Shown: positions 1 to 5,951 of the stretch, piece by piece
Numbering within the stretch: the first letter of the stretch is position 1
How the letters are laid out: each line of letters starts with the position of its first letter
Translations under genes and position numbers: made by a program
Notes under the pieces: generated by a model
The model's input: only the letters and a program-made list of their open reading frames with translations
What the model was told of the DNA's origin: nothing
The model's database searches: none
From: Phycisphaeraceae bacterium
GTDB taxonomy: Bacteria > Planctomycetota > Phycisphaerae > Phycisphaerales > Phycisphaeraceae
Reading direction: 5' to 3'
DNA length: 14,949 bases
Assembly (NCBI GenBank): GCA_016763955.1
Contig: JAESSU010000089.1
Coordinates: forward strand, 1 to 14,949

Positions 1-98
1 ATGGAAAACGGCCTGCTGTTATCGTCACGAAAATCAACAACATGTGTATCGTTGGAATATGCAAAGCTGCCCAGATTCGCGAATTCAGGTTTTGTCAT
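1..98 (-). CDS. Start of a tail-region gene, cut by the left window edge
   Basis: Only the first 32 codons are in the window; the protein begins MTKPEFANLGSFAYSNDT and the frame is still open at base 1. The start is well supported: a strong Shine-Dalgarno sequence (GGAGG, 6 nt upstream on the minus strand) precedes the ATG, and that ATG overlaps the stop of the preceding 63-aa gene as ATGA, implying translational coupling. I do not recognise the family from so short a piece. Its place two genes after the tail tube gene is where siphoviruses usually carry tail-assembly chaperones before the tape measure, so a tail-assembly role is a positional inference only. Confidence 0.7.
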   Translation of the reverse strand, partial: MTKPEFANLGSFAYSNDTHVVDFRDDNSRPFS

Positions 99-286
99 TT
101 AACTCCTCCATTGCTTTGTTTTGTGTTTGTTTTCTCGATTAATCCCTTGGCCTCTAGTCCGGTTTCTTTCACCCAGGATACTGGCACAGCCTTAGATTCC
201 ACACCTTTGATGAACTTGACCAACTCGCCATTTGGATAAGCGTCAAAGTCACGAACGGGAATGATCGTTGTGTTTTTTTCGGTCAT
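95..286 (-). CDS. Small hypothetical protein after the tail tube gene (63 aa)
   Basis: The protein runs from MTEKNTTIIPVRDFDAYPNG to a C-terminus rich in Lys, Asn and Gly. The frame is open further upstream, but this ATG is preferred because it overlaps the tail tube stop as ATGA and has a GAGG ribosome-binding site 8 nt upstream. The product is small, soluble and has no signal or membrane segment. It is followed by another ATGA-coupled gene, so tube, this gene and the next are probably translated in series. I recognise no domain. Position directly after the tail tube gene makes a tail-assembly function plausible, for example a small chaperone, but nothing in the sequence proves it. Confidence 0.7.
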   Translation of the reverse strand: MTEKNTTIIPVRDFDAYPNGELVKFIKGVESKAVPVSWVKETGLEAKGLIEKTNTKQSNGGVK

Positions 287-1221
287 GCCACTGCCCTCGT
301 GATTTTCAGAGTGCAGGCTTCTGTGTTGTCGTACAGGCCCATAAAGTCGAATTCGGCCATGACGTCCTGACCATTGCCGCCCGCCACAACGCGAGGGTTT
401 GTCAGCTTTAGCTTGGGTATGAGAAACGTGCACTTCTCATTCGCCGCGGCTCCAATTGTGAAGCTAAGCGCCAGTGCTGTCTCAGCAGCCACAGTATCAA
501 TGGCTTCGTTGTTCTCGAAATAAATTGTCGTTGAACCAGACAATTCGAAGCGGCCCGAACCAATACCGGCTAACGTGCGCGATCCAACTTCGGCCTGTTC
601 TCGCAGATTGTTTGTGATGCTCATATTCAGGGACTTTAGATGCAACCCTTCAGTTACACCTGTTCCCGTCAAACTAAGCCCTGAAACGTGACTGGACGTG
701 TTCAGGACAGGTTTAGTGTTCGCCGCTGTATAAGTTGACCCTGTAATAATGGCGTCGTCCTGCGCCCCGCCAAGGCCCATCAATTCGAACGACAAATCAC
801 TAATCTCTTTCGAAGTCAGGCCAAACGACATTGAACCGATCTGGCAACCAACAAAGCGATGATACGCCTCCGAACCAGACCCAACACCAAACGTTTTTTC
901 AATCGTAAATGACTTTTGCATCACCCCATTTTTAAGAACATTGGACGCAAACGGACTCTGCATCAGGCCTTCATAGAAATCGTCAAATGTCCCGTATGAA
1001 GGTTCTGCGCTGATAGATCCCGAAGCCATTTCACCAACTAACGCCTGATCGGTAACATTGCCGTCCGGGCGAATTTCATCGGACGTCTTATGCTCAAACG
1101 TACGATTGAGTGATTCCGACTTAAACCGCAGATTTTGAAATGCGGGCGTGGCGGGCGTCGTGCCTGCGACCGTTTCGGCTATAATTGCCAAACGGGTATT
1201 GGAAGCATCGGAGAAAGCCAT
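283..1221 (-). CDS. Major tail tube protein (312 aa)
   Basis: This is the subunit that stacks into the hollow tube of a non-contractile tail, through which DNA passes. The sequence fits the phage tail tube family often labelled Phage_tube_2: an N-terminus of the type MAFSDASNTRLAIIAET, then an Arg/Pro-rich early segment (residues about 45-55), many short beta-prone stretches rich in Gly, Ser and Thr, and a C-terminal strand region with a GLYDN motif near residue 295. It has no signal peptide or membrane segment. The start has an AAAGGA ribosome-binding site about 8 nt upstream. It follows the tail terminator gene by 30 nt and overlaps the next gene by ATGA, the normal order in siphovirus tail modules. 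The length suits a tube protein. I am confident of the role and less so of the exact family name. Confidence 0.88.
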   Translation of the reverse strand: MAFSDASNTRLAIIAETVAGTTPATPAFQNLRFKSESLNRTFEHKTSDEIRPDGNVTDQALVGEMASGSISAEPSYGTFDDFYEGLMQSPFASNVLKNGVMQKSFTIEKTFGVGSGSEAYHRFVGCQIGSMSFGLTSKEISDLSFELMGLGGAQDDAIITGSTYTAANTKPVLNTSSHVSGLSLTGTGVTEGLHLKSLNMSITNNLREQAEVGSRTLAGIGSGRFELSGSTTIYFENNEAIDTVAAETALALSFTIGAAANEKCTFLIPKLKLTNPRVVAGGNGQDVMAEFDFMGLYDNTEACTLKITRAVA

Positions 1222-1251
1222 GCTGTATTCCTTTTCAGATTGTAAGGTTAA

Positions 1252-1665
1252 TCAGGCCGTGAACGTGTCACGAGTAAACGGAACTGCCATCGACCAGCCC
1301 AGAAACGGAGCATCGGCAATTTGAGTTTGCACATAAGGGATGCGGCATTTCACCGATCCGATTTCAGCATTGATGAAAATGCCTTTGAACCTGTCGGCTA
1401 TTTCGCGAATGCGGTTTGAACCCTGCCCTCCAGGTACACGAATGCGTGCGATAATCAGGCCTACGTTCCGCTCGCCGTTATTGCCGGGGTCTCCAAAGCT
1501 GATTTGCTCTGCACCACCACTTGCGATTTCCAGTTCAATACTCTCGCCACCAACGGGCGGTGTGAATTTGTGGGCGTCGAACCCAATGACCATATCTGGA
1601 AATTCAGCTTCACACCGTGCTTTGAAAAACGCCTCAATATCAGCGCGTTCGGTGTCATAGCTCAT
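1252..1665 (-). CDS. Tail terminator protein, DUF4128-like (137 aa)
   Basis: This is a small protein expected to cap the finished tail tube and provide the surface that docks onto the head. The start MSYDTERADIEAFFKARCEA, the central stretch around IIARIRVPGGQGSNRIREIA (residues about 70-90) and the C-terminal segment with aromatic residues and FTRDTFTA match the DUF4128 'tail terminator-like' pattern as I know it. The start is backed by a GGGAG ribosome-binding site 6 nt upstream. That site lies just after an intrinsic terminator (1682-1706), so expression depends on read-through or on a promoter near the terminator. It opens the tail module and is separated from the head-neck genes by the antirepressor/nuclease insertion. 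Confidence 0.82.
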   Translation of the reverse strand: MSYDTERADIEAFFKARCEAEFPDMVIGFDAHKFTPPVGGESIELEIASGGAEQISFGDPGNNGERNVGLIIARIRVPGGQGSNRIREIADRFKGIFINAEIGSVKCRIPYVQTQIADAPFLGWSMAVPFTRDTFTA

Positions 1666-1681
1666 GGCAGACTCCCAAACG

Positions 1682-1706
1682 AAAAAAGCCCCGCGAATGG
1701 CGAGGC
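1682..1706 (-). terminator. Intrinsic terminator just before the tail terminator gene
   Basis: On the minus strand a 7-bp GC-rich stem (GCCTCGC pairing with GCGGGGC, one G-T pair) closes a 5-nt loop and is followed directly by six T residues. It lies 20 nt downstream of the 46-bp repeated element and only about 16 nt upstream of the tail terminator start codon. A terminator in a 5' leader rather than behind a gene suggests attenuation or antitermination control. Confidence 0.75.
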
Positions 1707-1726
1707 TGCAAATTGACGAATTTCAG

Positions 1727-1772
1727 TGATTGTATCCCGTAAGGGTACGCGGTTTGCGCGAAGTGCGCAAGT
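1727..1772 (-). repeat. 46-bp two-dyad element, tail-module copy
   Basis: This is the first copy of an element repeated in the same orientation at 13363-13408; 44 of 46 positions match. On the minus strand it carries one perfect 6-bp inverted repeat (TTGCGC, 5-nt loop, GCGCAA; plus coordinates 1754-1770) and a second hairpin GTACCC / GGG-A-TAC with a single bulged A (1732-1748). Both differences between copies fall in the 4-nt loop of the second hairpin, so structure is kept. A terminator follows after 20 nt. It may be an RNA antitermination site, an operator, or both. Confidence 0.85.
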
Positions 1773-1797
1773 ATCAAATAGAAAAACTGAATTACAA
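1770..1797 (-). promoter_or_regulatory. Weak promoter candidate at the 46-bp element, tail copy
   Basis: On the minus strand TTGTAA and GATACT are spaced by 16 nt in an AT-rich stretch immediately before the repeated element. If used, transcription would begin inside the first dyad of the element, placing that dyad at the start point as an operator would be. The match to consensus is only partial (four of six at the -10), so this is tentative. Confidence 0.25.
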
Positions 1798-2105
1798 TTG
1801 TTAAACTTCAGAATCATTGAAGAGGACGTTGGTTCGCCCCCTTCAATTTCCATACTCAATAATTTTTGGGTTCATACGGTGGATCGTCGACGCGTTTTTA
1901 ATCTCCTCAATGATCGAAGAACAACGTGAGGAATTGAGGAAAAAACTGACTAAACAGCAGCAAGGGCTTTCCGAGTAAGGATTGCGCGATATTATTCATC
2001 CCTGAGAATGGCGGCGGTGCTGGGGTGCGGTTGAAGTCATCCAAGTGAAGAACTCAAAGGGCAATGCCAAGGAATCATATCCGAAAAATTTGACGTGTAG
2101 CGACA
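1773..2105. other. 333-bp stretch with no convincing gene
   Basis: I find no credible complete gene between the DUF4041/T5orf172 gene and the 46-bp element. On the plus strand there are short, broken protein-like pieces: a 22-codon frame from the ATG at 1910 (MIEEQREELRKKLTKQQQ), then pieces in other frames including PENGGGAGVRLKSSK around 2005-2050 and a Lys/Ser-rich piece that ends inside the nuclease gene. This could be the remains of a plus-strand gene broken by stops and frame changes, or chance. I do not recognise the family. The end next to 1772 holds the weak promoter candidate. Confidence 0.35.
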
Positions 2106-3488
2106 TCAAATCTCTGAAGAAAACTGTCCAGCAATTGAATTAGTTTCACCAACTTTATTCGCTTCACTAATTATAGAACCTTCATACTCCATTGAAGGAG
2201 CATTAAATTGAAACGGCGTACCTGGTATCCGAGTTTCCAATTCTTTTTGAACATCAGATAACGGAACATTGAAAAACTCTTTTCGACGGTTGAGGCGGTT
2301 CACTCTGAAATCGTCAAATCGTGCGTGAAGTTCTTTTTCCAAACGTGGGACATCCTCTGAAAACACCATTGCATGGATATCAAATGGAAACGGCACACTT
2401 GCATCCCCAAGTTCTTTGACGCGATCCAGCGGTTCTAATCTGCGTGTCATGCCAATTTTTATCATACGCTCGCCAAATGCGCCGCGATTGCTGATTACAT
2501 AGAGGTGGCCAATTTTTGTGTGCTCAGCCATAGAAAGCAATCTACCTTTGGACATCGAAGCCGCCGCAAGCTCACTTTCAAGCTCATTGACTTCGGCCTC
2601 CAGTGCGGCGCGATGTTCTTGGCTGGCTATTTTTAATCTTGCTTTCACCTCATCGAGTGCAGCTTGTTTAGCGGCTTCAAGTTTTTCACTTCGTTTAATT
2701 TCTGCCAGTATTTCTCGTTGAGCTTTCGCTTCTTCTCGTTCGGCTTCACGTACCGCGCGCAACTGATCTTTTTCCTGTTCCTTTTTGATTTTTTCCTCGT
2801 TCACCAAATCCGCTTCTTTAAATTTTAGCTGTAGATACTCATCTGTAATTTCAACATGCAAACTCTCATTCAGCTTATCTAGCGAGTCCCTAGAGGCCTC
2901 GATGCGGTCTTTTACTTGATTAATATTCCGCCAGTTAATTTTACCAATTCGTGAATCACATTCGTTGTTAAACGCCCGAAGTGTCAGCCGAACCGCTCTA
3001 CCCACCATTTTTCGGCCCTCAGACTTACTATCGCCCACAGTCCAATCTGTATGACCAACAACCGCGTTCTTTGAGCGAACAGCTTCTTTTTGTTCTTCTT
3101 TGACCGACTTAATCGCAAAAACATATTCTGCATGATCTTCGAGTTGAAACTTTGGTTCTTGAAAGCCTTTTTCCGTCAAACTGTATGCATCTTCTAATGG
3201 TCGCAATGCGTCTTCTAGTTCCTGTAATTTCTCATGCTTTGCCTTGTAGTCAGATTTGACATCATCCACATCGTCACGAAGACCCAAAAGATTGGCCTTC
3301 AGAAGATCGAATGCTTTTCGCATTTTTTTCCGCATAGATTTTTCTTCAGCTTCAATATCTACAATTCCTGAATACCGGACCAAGAGTCTTTTCAATTTTG
3401 ACCTATTCACAAAGTACAAAACCGAGAAAACCAAACTCGCAATCAGGTAAAAAACGATAACCAATGCGTATATGGACTCAGGTGACAT
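2106..3488 (-). CDS. Membrane-anchored DUF4041 + T5orf172 nuclease, SNIPE-like
   Basis: The protein is 460 aa from the ATG at 3488. The frame also has a GTG at 3527 adding 13 residues; neither start has a strong ribosome-binding site, and the ATG places the membrane segment right at the N-terminus. Order of parts: one transmembrane helix (residues about 6-28), a basic stretch, charged coiled coil (about 45-110), a DUF4041 region (about 145-245, with WTVGDSKSEG and LTLRAFNNECD), a long Glu/Lys/Ala coiled coil (to about 310), then a T5orf172 GIY-YIG-like nuclease domain (about 326-420). In the nuclease I see GHLYV and IKIGMTRR (the GIY/YIG-like pair), RVKELG, LEKELHARF and RRKEFF. This is the plan of SNIPE, an inner-membrane nuclease reported to cut phage DNA as it enters. 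A role in superinfection exclusion is inferred. The gene is visibly more A+T-rich than the structural genes. Confidence 0.85.
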   Translation of the reverse strand: MSPESIYALVIVFYLIASLVFSVLYFVNRSKLKRLLVRYSGIVDIEAEEKSMRKKMRKAFDLLKANLLGLRDDVDDVKSDYKAKHEKLQELEDALRPLEDAYSLTEKGFQEPKFQLEDHAEYVFAIKSVKEEQKEAVRSKNAVVGHTDWTVGDSKSEGRKMVGRAVRLTLRAFNNECDSRIGKINWRNINQVKDRIEASRDSLDKLNESLHVEITDEYLQLKFKEADLVNEEKIKKEQEKDQLRAVREAEREEAKAQREILAEIKRSEKLEAAKQAALDEVKARLKIASQEHRAALEAEVNELESELAAASMSKGRLLSMAEHTKIGHLYVISNRGAFGERMIKIGMTRRLEPLDRVKELGDASVPFPFDIHAMVFSEDVPRLEKELHARFDDFRVNRLNRRKEFFNVPLSDVQKELETRIPGTPFQFNAPSMEYEGSIISEANKVGETNSIAGQFSSEI

Positions 3489-3540
3489 GGTATACTTACT
3501 CGCAATTGGAATATGGAGTGGGTACACTGAAGTTAAAATT

Positions 3541-3567
3541 ACTGAATATCAATTGACATTATTCAGT
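3541..3567. promoter_or_regulatory. 27-bp dyad upstream of the SNIPE-like gene, operator candidate
   Basis: Perfect 8-bp arms ACTGAATA and TATTCAGT are separated by 11 bp, within which TCAATTGA is itself a palindrome. It lies about 53 nt upstream of the nuclease ATG in the AT-rich 148-nt gap after the antirepressor gene, where a cassette promoter would be expected. There is no T run, so it does not look like a terminator. Binding by a regulator, possibly the adjacent KilA-N protein, is a guess. Confidence 0.45.
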
Positions 3568-3636
3568 TTTCATAAACATTAATTACATTGACAACAGATT
3601 TCCGTTGCCGTTGGCTCGGCTTTTCCAGAGTGCAAC

Positions 3637-4467
3637 TCAAACCATCAATTGAGCGGTTTCCTGTAATTCCTTCACAATACCAGAACCCCATTTAAGCTGA
3701 CGAATTGCGGTTCCATCGCTGTGCTTCTTGCTGGTATCAAGATATACGCCGCCAGCCTTTTCCCCCTTGGCTGTCATTTCCCAGTGCTTATTACCCTTCA
3801 GGTCCCGAACCTGCTTTTGAAATCCATGACTTTCCAACAACTTATTGGCCGCTTGGGATGAATAATCACCTAGTCGACCACCAATTTCTGTTGGCGTAAT
3901 CAAACTTTCCTGCCGTGGCGCTACGAGGTGACTGGCTCCGATGATTTCCAATGGATCAACACCAGTAAGCCGGATAGCCAGCTTTTGACCTGACAGCACA
4001 GCCTGATTGCCTTTGAATCCGGCAATTGTCGCCATGCGTTTGCCTTCGTGGAAGATTTGGCGGATCTCGCGCATTTCAGCGCTTGGAGCCAGTGCATTAA
4101 GATTGCTTTCCTTCGTTCTGTTTGATCGGTAATCGAGGAAAGTCTGGTTTACGGACAACTGAAAAGACGGACTGATCCAGCCAGCGTAAGAAACGGCCAG
4201 CAATTCATGTACAAATGTACCACCATAACGACCAGGGGAACTGACAATAGGTTGCATAGGGGAATATTCCGTAATTAGAATTTCCGCCATGTCCTCAGTA
4301 GTTTGAAGGGCAAGCCATTCATTTGGCCGTACATCTTTTGTTACGCCTTTCGCAATTGCAGCGTTTGCAAGCGCATTTAAATTAAACCGCCCTTCACTGT
4401 CCGTGGTAATTTCCACGCCAGCGATTGTTGGCAAGGCAATTGAATTGGTGTTAGAAAATTTTGTCAT
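3637..4467 (-). CDS. KilA-N domain phage antirepressor (276 aa)
   Basis: The N-terminal part (residues about 20-115) is a KilA-N DNA-binding domain: GRFNLNALANAA, RPNEWLAL, and the hallmark GRYGGTFVHELLAVSYAGW followed by ISPSFQLSVNQTF. A short helical segment (about 130-175) leads to a C-terminal winged-helix-like domain (about 188-265: TPTEIGGRLGDYSSQAANKL, then HWEMTAKGEKAGG) of the kind found at the end of phage antirepressors. Such proteins bind DNA or the phage repressor and favour lytic growth. The ATG at 4467 is chosen over the upstream 4560 start because it has an AAAGGA site 8 nt upstream and overlaps a 20-codon leader frame as ATGA. It sits oddly between neck and tail genes. Whether it controls the prophage or only its own cassette is unknown. 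Confidence 0.85.
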   Translation of the reverse strand: MTKFSNTNSIALPTIAGVEITTDSEGRFNLNALANAAIAKGVTKDVRPNEWLALQTTEDMAEILITEYSPMQPIVSSPGRYGGTFVHELLAVSYAGWISPSFQLSVNQTFLDYRSNRTKESNLNALAPSAEMREIRQIFHEGKRMATIAGFKGNQAVLSGQKLAIRLTGVDPLEIIGASHLVAPRQESLITPTEIGGRLGDYSSQAANKLLESHGFQKQVRDLKGNKHWEMTAKGEKAGGVYLDTSKKHSDGTAIRQLKWGSGIVKELQETAQLMV

Positions 4468-4526
4468 TTGGAGTTTCCTTTGAGCTCTAGATGGGAGACC
4501 AGCGCGCGCAAACGCGACTGATCCAT
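4464..4526 (-). CDS. Possible 20-aa leader peptide coupled to the antirepressor
   Basis: The short frame reads MDQSRLRALVSHLELKGNSK and its stop overlaps the antirepressor start as ATGA. A GAGG ribosome-binding site lies 5 nt before its ATG, and that site is inside the 3' arm of the perfect 12-bp inverted repeat at 4531-4571. If translated, it could pass ribosomes to the antirepressor gene, with the hairpin gating access. It is short enough to be chance; the ribosome-binding site plus the ATGA overlap are the arguments for it. Confidence 0.4.
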   Translation of the reverse strand: MDQSRLRALVSHLELKGNSK

Positions 4527-4530
4527 TAGA

Positions 4531-4571
4531 ACCTCGGTGAAGCGGCGTCTCAAAACACACTTCACCGAGGT
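4531..4571 (-). promoter_or_regulatory. Perfect 12-bp inverted repeat in the antirepressor leader
   Basis: Arms ACCTCGGTGAAG (4531-4542) and CTTCACCGAGGT (4560-4571) are exact reverse complements with a 17-nt spacer. On the minus-strand RNA the downstream arm contains the GAGG site of the 20-codon leader frame, so folding would hide it. No T run follows, so it is not an ordinary terminator. It may also be a DNA-binding site. Confidence 0.65.
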
Positions 4572-4574
4572 GGT

Positions 4575-4594
4575 TTCACTGGCGAACCAGCAAA
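4575..4594 (-). promoter_or_regulatory. UUCG-tetraloop hairpin before the antirepressor leader
   Basis: On the minus strand an 8-bp stem (TTTGCTGG with CCAGTGAA, two G-T pairs) closes a TTCG loop, a very stable RNA tetraloop. It lies 3 nt upstream of the 12-bp inverted repeat, so two hairpins stand in tandem between the neck gene and the antirepressor. It could protect or process the message at the head/cassette junction. Confidence 0.4.
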
Positions 4595-4647
4595 CTTTTC
4601 AATTGTTCAGGATATTGCTTCGCCAAAAGAAGCCTACTTCGGTCCAA
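4576..4647 (-). CDS. Doubtful 23-codon frame between neck gene and antirepressor
   Basis: From a TTG at 4647 the frame reads (M)DRSRLLLAKQYPEQLKSLL and ends at 4576; it stays open about 20 nt further upstream without an ATG. The composition looks protein-like, and its start loosely resembles the next small frame (MDQSRL), but the ribosome-binding site is poor. It may be the remains of a gene broken when the antirepressor cassette inserted, or chance. No function is suggested. Confidence 0.2.
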   Translation of the reverse strand: MDRSRLLLAKQYPEQLKSLLVRQ

Positions 4648-4669
4648 TTTCCCGAGCGCTTCTTGATGA

Positions 4670-5050
4670 TCAAAACATCAACTCCAACTCAGCAAACGTC
4701 AGCCCCACCATTCCCGCTGTTGCCTGCTTAGACCACCCACCTTCAAGCCTTGGTCCATAGGGTAAATTGTTCTGTAAATAGATCGGCCTCAACTCAGATA
4801 CTGATTGAATAATTGCCGAACCGCGATTGATGGCGTCTTGTCCGGACTTATCCAACACGCCACTTGTTGCCAGTGTTGGTTGTCCAACCGTCACTGTCCA
4901 ATTACCCCGAAACCGCCCTGTATCGACAGGCGAGCGCAGTACCACACGGCTTAGTCCCTCCATCGCCAGCTTTTGCATAATCAGCAAAATCACCTCGTCA
5001 ATTTCATCTGCATACTGATCGAGTTCAATTCGAAACTGAGTTGCCAGCAT
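4670..5050 (-). CDS. Neck/tail-completion protein, HK97 gp10-like (126 aa)
   Basis: The pattern SPVDTGRFRGNWTVTVG (residues about 40-56), then LDKSGQDAINRGSAII, and IYLQNNLPYGPRLEGGWSKQ followed by AGMVG (about 90-116) is characteristic of the HK97 gp10-like family. These proteins act at the head-tail joint or in tail completion in siphoviruses. The ATG directly follows the stop of the head-closure gene with no gap, and that gene in turn directly follows the connector. It is the last recognisable head/neck gene before the antirepressor cassette. In most related phages the tail terminator would come next, so the cassette splits a normally continuous block. Full length for the family, no anomaly seen. 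Confidence 0.85.
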   Translation of the reverse strand: MLATQFRIELDQYADEIDEVILLIMQKLAMEGLSRVVLRSPVDTGRFRGNWTVTVGQPTLATSGVLDKSGQDAINRGSAIIQSVSELRPIYLQNNLPYGPRLEGGWSKQATAGMVGLTFAELELMF

Positions 5051-5422
5051 TTATCGAGCCACCATTGCAAAGAATGTTCCGGCTTCAACAATATCGCCCG
5101 TGTAAACAATCAAACGGGTTTTGGATTTAATCGTCACCCTGTCGTTTTCGAGAGGTGCTATGCTCAAGCCCTCCAGATAGATCAAAACATCCGTTGGGCC
5201 TGCTACGTAATCCGGAAACGTATCTCTAATAGCCGTTCCTGTACTCACAAGCGCCCTTCCCGTCCAAATCTCAGGCTCTGATGTGGAATACTCCCCTGAT
5301 ACAGCATCGTACTCCCCCGCCTCCCCTTCACGCTCCAACATACATTCGTGGATTGAATCGGGAATAGCCTTAGCAACAGCGTCAAACGCTTTCTTGGCGA
5401 TCTGCGCGACAGTCTTGACCAT
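5051..5422 (-). CDS. Probable head-closure (head-tail joining) protein (123 aa)
   Basis: The protein has a short N-terminal helix, then beta-prone sequence ending in ENDRVTIKSKTRLIVYTGDI (residues about 93-112) and a short C-terminal strand. This is the usual build of small head-closure proteins that seal the portal/adaptor channel, where a D-x-V ... G ... strand pattern near the C-terminus recurs. Sequence identity in this family is low, so the call leans on order: connector, this gene, then an HK97 gp10-like gene, the standard siphovirus arrangement. It abuts its neighbours on both sides with no intergenic bases. No membrane or signal segment. Confidence 0.65.
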   Translation of the reverse strand: MVKTVAQIAKKAFDAVAKAIPDSIHECMLEREGEAGEYDAVSGEYSTSEPEIWTGRALVSTGTAIRDTFPDYVAGPTDVLIYLEGLSIAPLENDRVTIKSKTRLIVYTGDIVEAGTFFAMVAR

Positions 5423-5950
5423 TTATCCACGCGCCAATGGCATAGAACCGAAGCCACCTGAATTACCGGCCACCAAACCGCGCAACAACCGCTCGATTAT
5501 CGGAAATTTGGGCGCCTCACCCGTTCCCGGGCCATGATCGGCAAATGTGGTGCTGGATTGTGCTGGTCCCGCCCCTGCGCTCTCTGAGACGATTTTCCCG
5601 CCGGATACAGCAGGCATTAAATCAACGCCAAGGACGTGCTGTAAAGCAGCTTGGAATTGGGCATGGGCAACTTGTGGTGGAATAACGGTGTCAGCCCATG
5701 AGCGACCGTCGGCGTCCACTACGTCCTTCGCTGGGAATGGAAGTGGCTGGTCGCGATCGCTTCGTTTAAAACACCATTGGCCGCGATAGGCATTAAGCAG
5801 ATAGTCCGCGCCAACCAATAGTGCCGCTTCCTTGGCCGAATTTTCACCCGACCAAGAATCAATTCCACGGGCAGCAAAATATGCATCTGCATCAGCCACA
5901 GAGCCAAAGCTATTGGCTGATTGCCCACCAACCGTGAAATCGAATGCCAT
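5423..5950 (-). CDS. Head-tail connector, 'DnaT-like' phage protein (175 aa)
   Basis: The N-terminus carries SFGSVADADAYFAARG (residues 14-29), followed by helices with ALLVGADYLLNAYRGQW and FKRSDRDQPLPFPAKD, then IPPQVAHAQFQAALQ. This is the pattern of proteins annotated as 'putative DnaT-like ssDNA-binding protein' or head-tail adaptor in many prophages. Their place after the capsid gene indicates an adaptor docking under the portal, not replication. The C-terminal third is Gly/Ser/Ala-rich and probably flexible. The gene starts one base after the stop of the small gene before it and its stop touches the next start, so it belongs to the same translation unit. Confidence 0.78.
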   Translation of the reverse strand: MAFDFTVGGQSANSFGSVADADAYFAARGIDSWSGENSAKEAALLVGADYLLNAYRGQWCFKRSDRDQPLPFPAKDVVDADGRSWADTVIPPQVAHAQFQAALQHVLGVDLMPAVSGGKIVSESAGAGPAQSSTTFADHGPGTGEAPKFPIIERLLRGLVAGNSGGFGSMPLARG

Positions 5951-5951
5951 G

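Noticed and set aside
1662..1859. Minus-strand 65-codon frame running through the 46-bp element
   Set aside because: It crosses the terminator, and the second copy of the element has a stop codon at the equivalent place, so the repeat is not conserved as coding sequence.
2106..3488. The T5orf172 gene as a homing endonuclease
   Set aside because: It is not inside an intron or intein and it has a membrane helix plus DUF4041, which fit a membrane-anchored defence protein better than a homing enzyme.
4468..4560. N-terminal extension of the antirepressor from 4560
   Set aside because: The extension starts inside the inverted-repeat arm, has no ribosome-binding site, and reads as non-domain sequence; the ATG at 4467 has a good site and overlaps the leader frame.
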